Below, piece by piece: positions 5,191-6,292 of a DNA stretch of 6,292 nt. The stretch is from Verrucomicrobiota bacterium (lineage in GTDB: Bacteria > Verrucomicrobiota > Verrucomicrobiia > Opitutales > Seribacteraceae): positions 1 to 6,292 of the forward strand of contig JAURNO010000348.1 of the NCBI GenBank assembly GCA_030830145.1, given 5' to 3'. Every line of letters starts with the position of its first letter. The first letter of the stretch is position 1. The notes beneath the pieces were generated by a model, which saw only the letters and a program-made list of their open reading frames with translations, was not told where the DNA came from and did no database searches. A program made the position numbers and the translations under genes.

Positions 5191-6292
5191 ATGGGTGCTT
5201 TGATCAAAAACTGTTCGATTATTGCAGGTTGCTTTATGGCAAGCTTTTCTCTTCGGGGGAACAACTCAACGCCTTCGAATATCAATCCGAACGGCTCGCT
5301 TGTCATTTTGGAGAATCTACCCGGCGGTGAAACCGTAGATACCTTCACCGCCAACGATGCTGATCCGGGAACAACCCTTGCTTTTTCTCTTCTCGATGGA
5401 AACGCTACCTTTTCCATCGATTCGAGCGGAATCCTCAAAACCAAAGGATCTCTGGACTATGAGAAGGCTCAAGAGCATACCATCCGGGTAAAGGTCAGGG
5501 ACGAACAAAACGCCTCGACCGAAAAAGTTTTCACCGTTACCGTTTTGGACATGGATGAAGGGCAAGCTCCGAGTTCGGGTAACGGAAGTACGCAAGACCC
5601 CTTCAAAATCGAAAACCTCGCTCATTTGAAGTGGCTCTCCTACACCCCATCCGTTTTCAACAAGCACTTCATTTTGGCTAACGACATCAACGCAAGTCAG
5701 ACCTCAAACTGGGCGAACGGATATGGCTTCAAACCGATAGGCAGTTCGACTCAGTTCAGAGGTTCTTTCGATGGAAAGGGATACTCAATCAGCGGCCTCA
5801 CCGTCAATCGGCCCTCAATCAGTTCCATAGGTTTCTTCGCAAGGTTGAAAAAGGCTAGGATATCCAACCTTCATCTCACCGATGCAAAGGTAACTGGTCA
5901 CACGAGCGTCGGGTTGTTGGTAGGGAATCAGGCGAATTCAACCATCGAGAACTGTTCGGCGATTGGAAGCGTATCGGGCATCAAAACAGTAGGTGGGCTG
6001 GTCGGCTTTTCCGCCGTAAGTAGCAAAATCATCAACTCGAAGAGCTCGGGGAGCGTACGGGGAACCAAAGATCGGATAGGGGGTTTGGTCGGTCACAACT
6101 ATACGAGTAGTCAAATAACGGATTGCTACAGTTCCTCCACCGTGAACGGATTACACAAATGGTCCGGGGGGGTCGTGGGACTCAACTCCGCCAAGGGCTC
6201 GATTTCCAGGTGTTACAGCATTGGATCGTCCAACCACAAAGGATTCGCTGGATCAAGTCACAATGGCGGGGTTATTTCGGATTCGTTCTGGG
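5191..6292 (+). CDS. Cadherin-like / GLUG-repeat surface protein (3' truncated)
   Basis: The frame stays open from ATG 5191 to the window edge (367 codons plus one base), so the gene continues to the right. An in-frame TGA at 5155 bounds it upstream, and this is the first ATG. Residues 1-23 are an export signal (K6, then a hydrophobic run to L21); starting at Met16 (5236) would destroy it. C14 follows I-A-G and mimics a lipobox, but the hydrophobic run continues past it, so ordinary Sec cleavage is as likely. Residues 35-122 are a cadherin-like domain (VILENLPGG, NDADPG, LDYEKA, RVKVRDEQNAS). Residues ~130-239 match the lead-in common to GLUG proteins (GSTQDPFKIENLAHL, HFILANDINAS, FKPIG, FRGSFDGKGYSISGLTV). 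GLUG repeats start at 240, 267, 296 and 325. It is probably an adhesin or cell-surface protein with a beta-helix-like repeat region; the ligand is unknown. Confidence 0.88.
   Translation, partial: MGALIKNCSIIAGCFMASFSLRGNNSTPSNINPNGSLVILENLPGGETVDTFTANDADPGTTLAFSLLDGNATFSIDSSGILKTKGSLDYEKAQEHTIRVKVRDEQNASTEKVFTVTVLDMDEGQAPSSGNGSTQDPFKIENLAHLKWLSYTPSVFNKHFILANDINASQTSNWANGYGFKPIGSSTQFRGSFDGKGYSISGLTVNRPSISSIGFFARLKKARISNLHLTDAKVTGHTSVGLLVGNQANSTIENCSAIGSVSGIKTVGGLVGFSAVSSKIINSKSSGSVRGTKDRIGGLVGHNYTSSQITDCYSSSTVNGLHKWSGGVVGLNSAKGSISRCYSIGSSNHKGFAGSSHNGGVISDSFW
5908..6292 (+). repeat. GLUG-type repeats in the third gene
   Basis: Four units of about 27-29 residues begin at residues 240, 267, 296 and 325, with core (V/I)GGLVGxN followed by S-x-I-x-(N/D)-(C/S) and a G-x-V-x-G turn. 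This matches the GLUG motif of bacterial surface proteins. The first unit has VGLLVG and the fourth SGGVVG, so the ends are degenerate. The array runs to the window edge and may continue. Confidence 0.85.

Overview
The window holds three large genes on the + strand, with nothing convincing on the - strand. All three look like modular cell-surface or secreted proteins with no recognisable catalytic domain. The mix of modules (cadherin-like, LamG jellyroll, BspA/DUF285 repeats, GLUG repeats, DxDxDG calcium loops, Asn/Pro/Ser linkers and a Trp-rich C-terminal module) resembles what I remember of large surface proteins from aquatic Verrucomicrobiota such as Opitutae and Puniceicoccales. That assignment is inference from style and rests on no marker gene. 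The coding DNA is fairly GC-rich, and the only real intergenic gap is much more AT-rich.

Layout: (1) 1-1263 is the 3' part of a gene that enters from the left. It encodes a cadherin-like domain interrupted by a ~100-residue low-complexity insert, a TSP3-like acidic motif, an FN3-like domain and a Trp-rich C-terminal module. (2) 1264-4971 starts directly after the previous stop codon (TAAATG) and encodes a complete 1235-residue secreted mosaic. Its order is signal peptide, transthyretin-like/EF-loop module, LamG, eight 25-residue BspA repeats, a second copy of the first module, a second LamG, a sequon-rich linker, an FN3-like domain and the same Trp-rich module. (3) 4972-5190 is a 219-bp gap with a weak hairpin and a possible promoter. 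(4) 5191-6292 is the 5' part of a third gene that runs off the right edge: N-terminal hydrophobic signal, cadherin-like domain, then GLUG repeats.

The genes share parts: genes 1 and 3 share the cadherin-like domain, and genes 1 and 2 share the FN3-like plus Trp-rich tail. This suggests a tandem family of adhesin-like surface proteins with interchangeable exposed regions and a common C-terminal module, perhaps used for attachment or sorting. The most unusual signal is that N-X-S/T sequons are abundant and most carry Asp or Glu at -2, the form used by bacterial PglB-type N-glycosylation. These sequons crowd the linkers and the exposed modules and are nearly absent from the shared tail.
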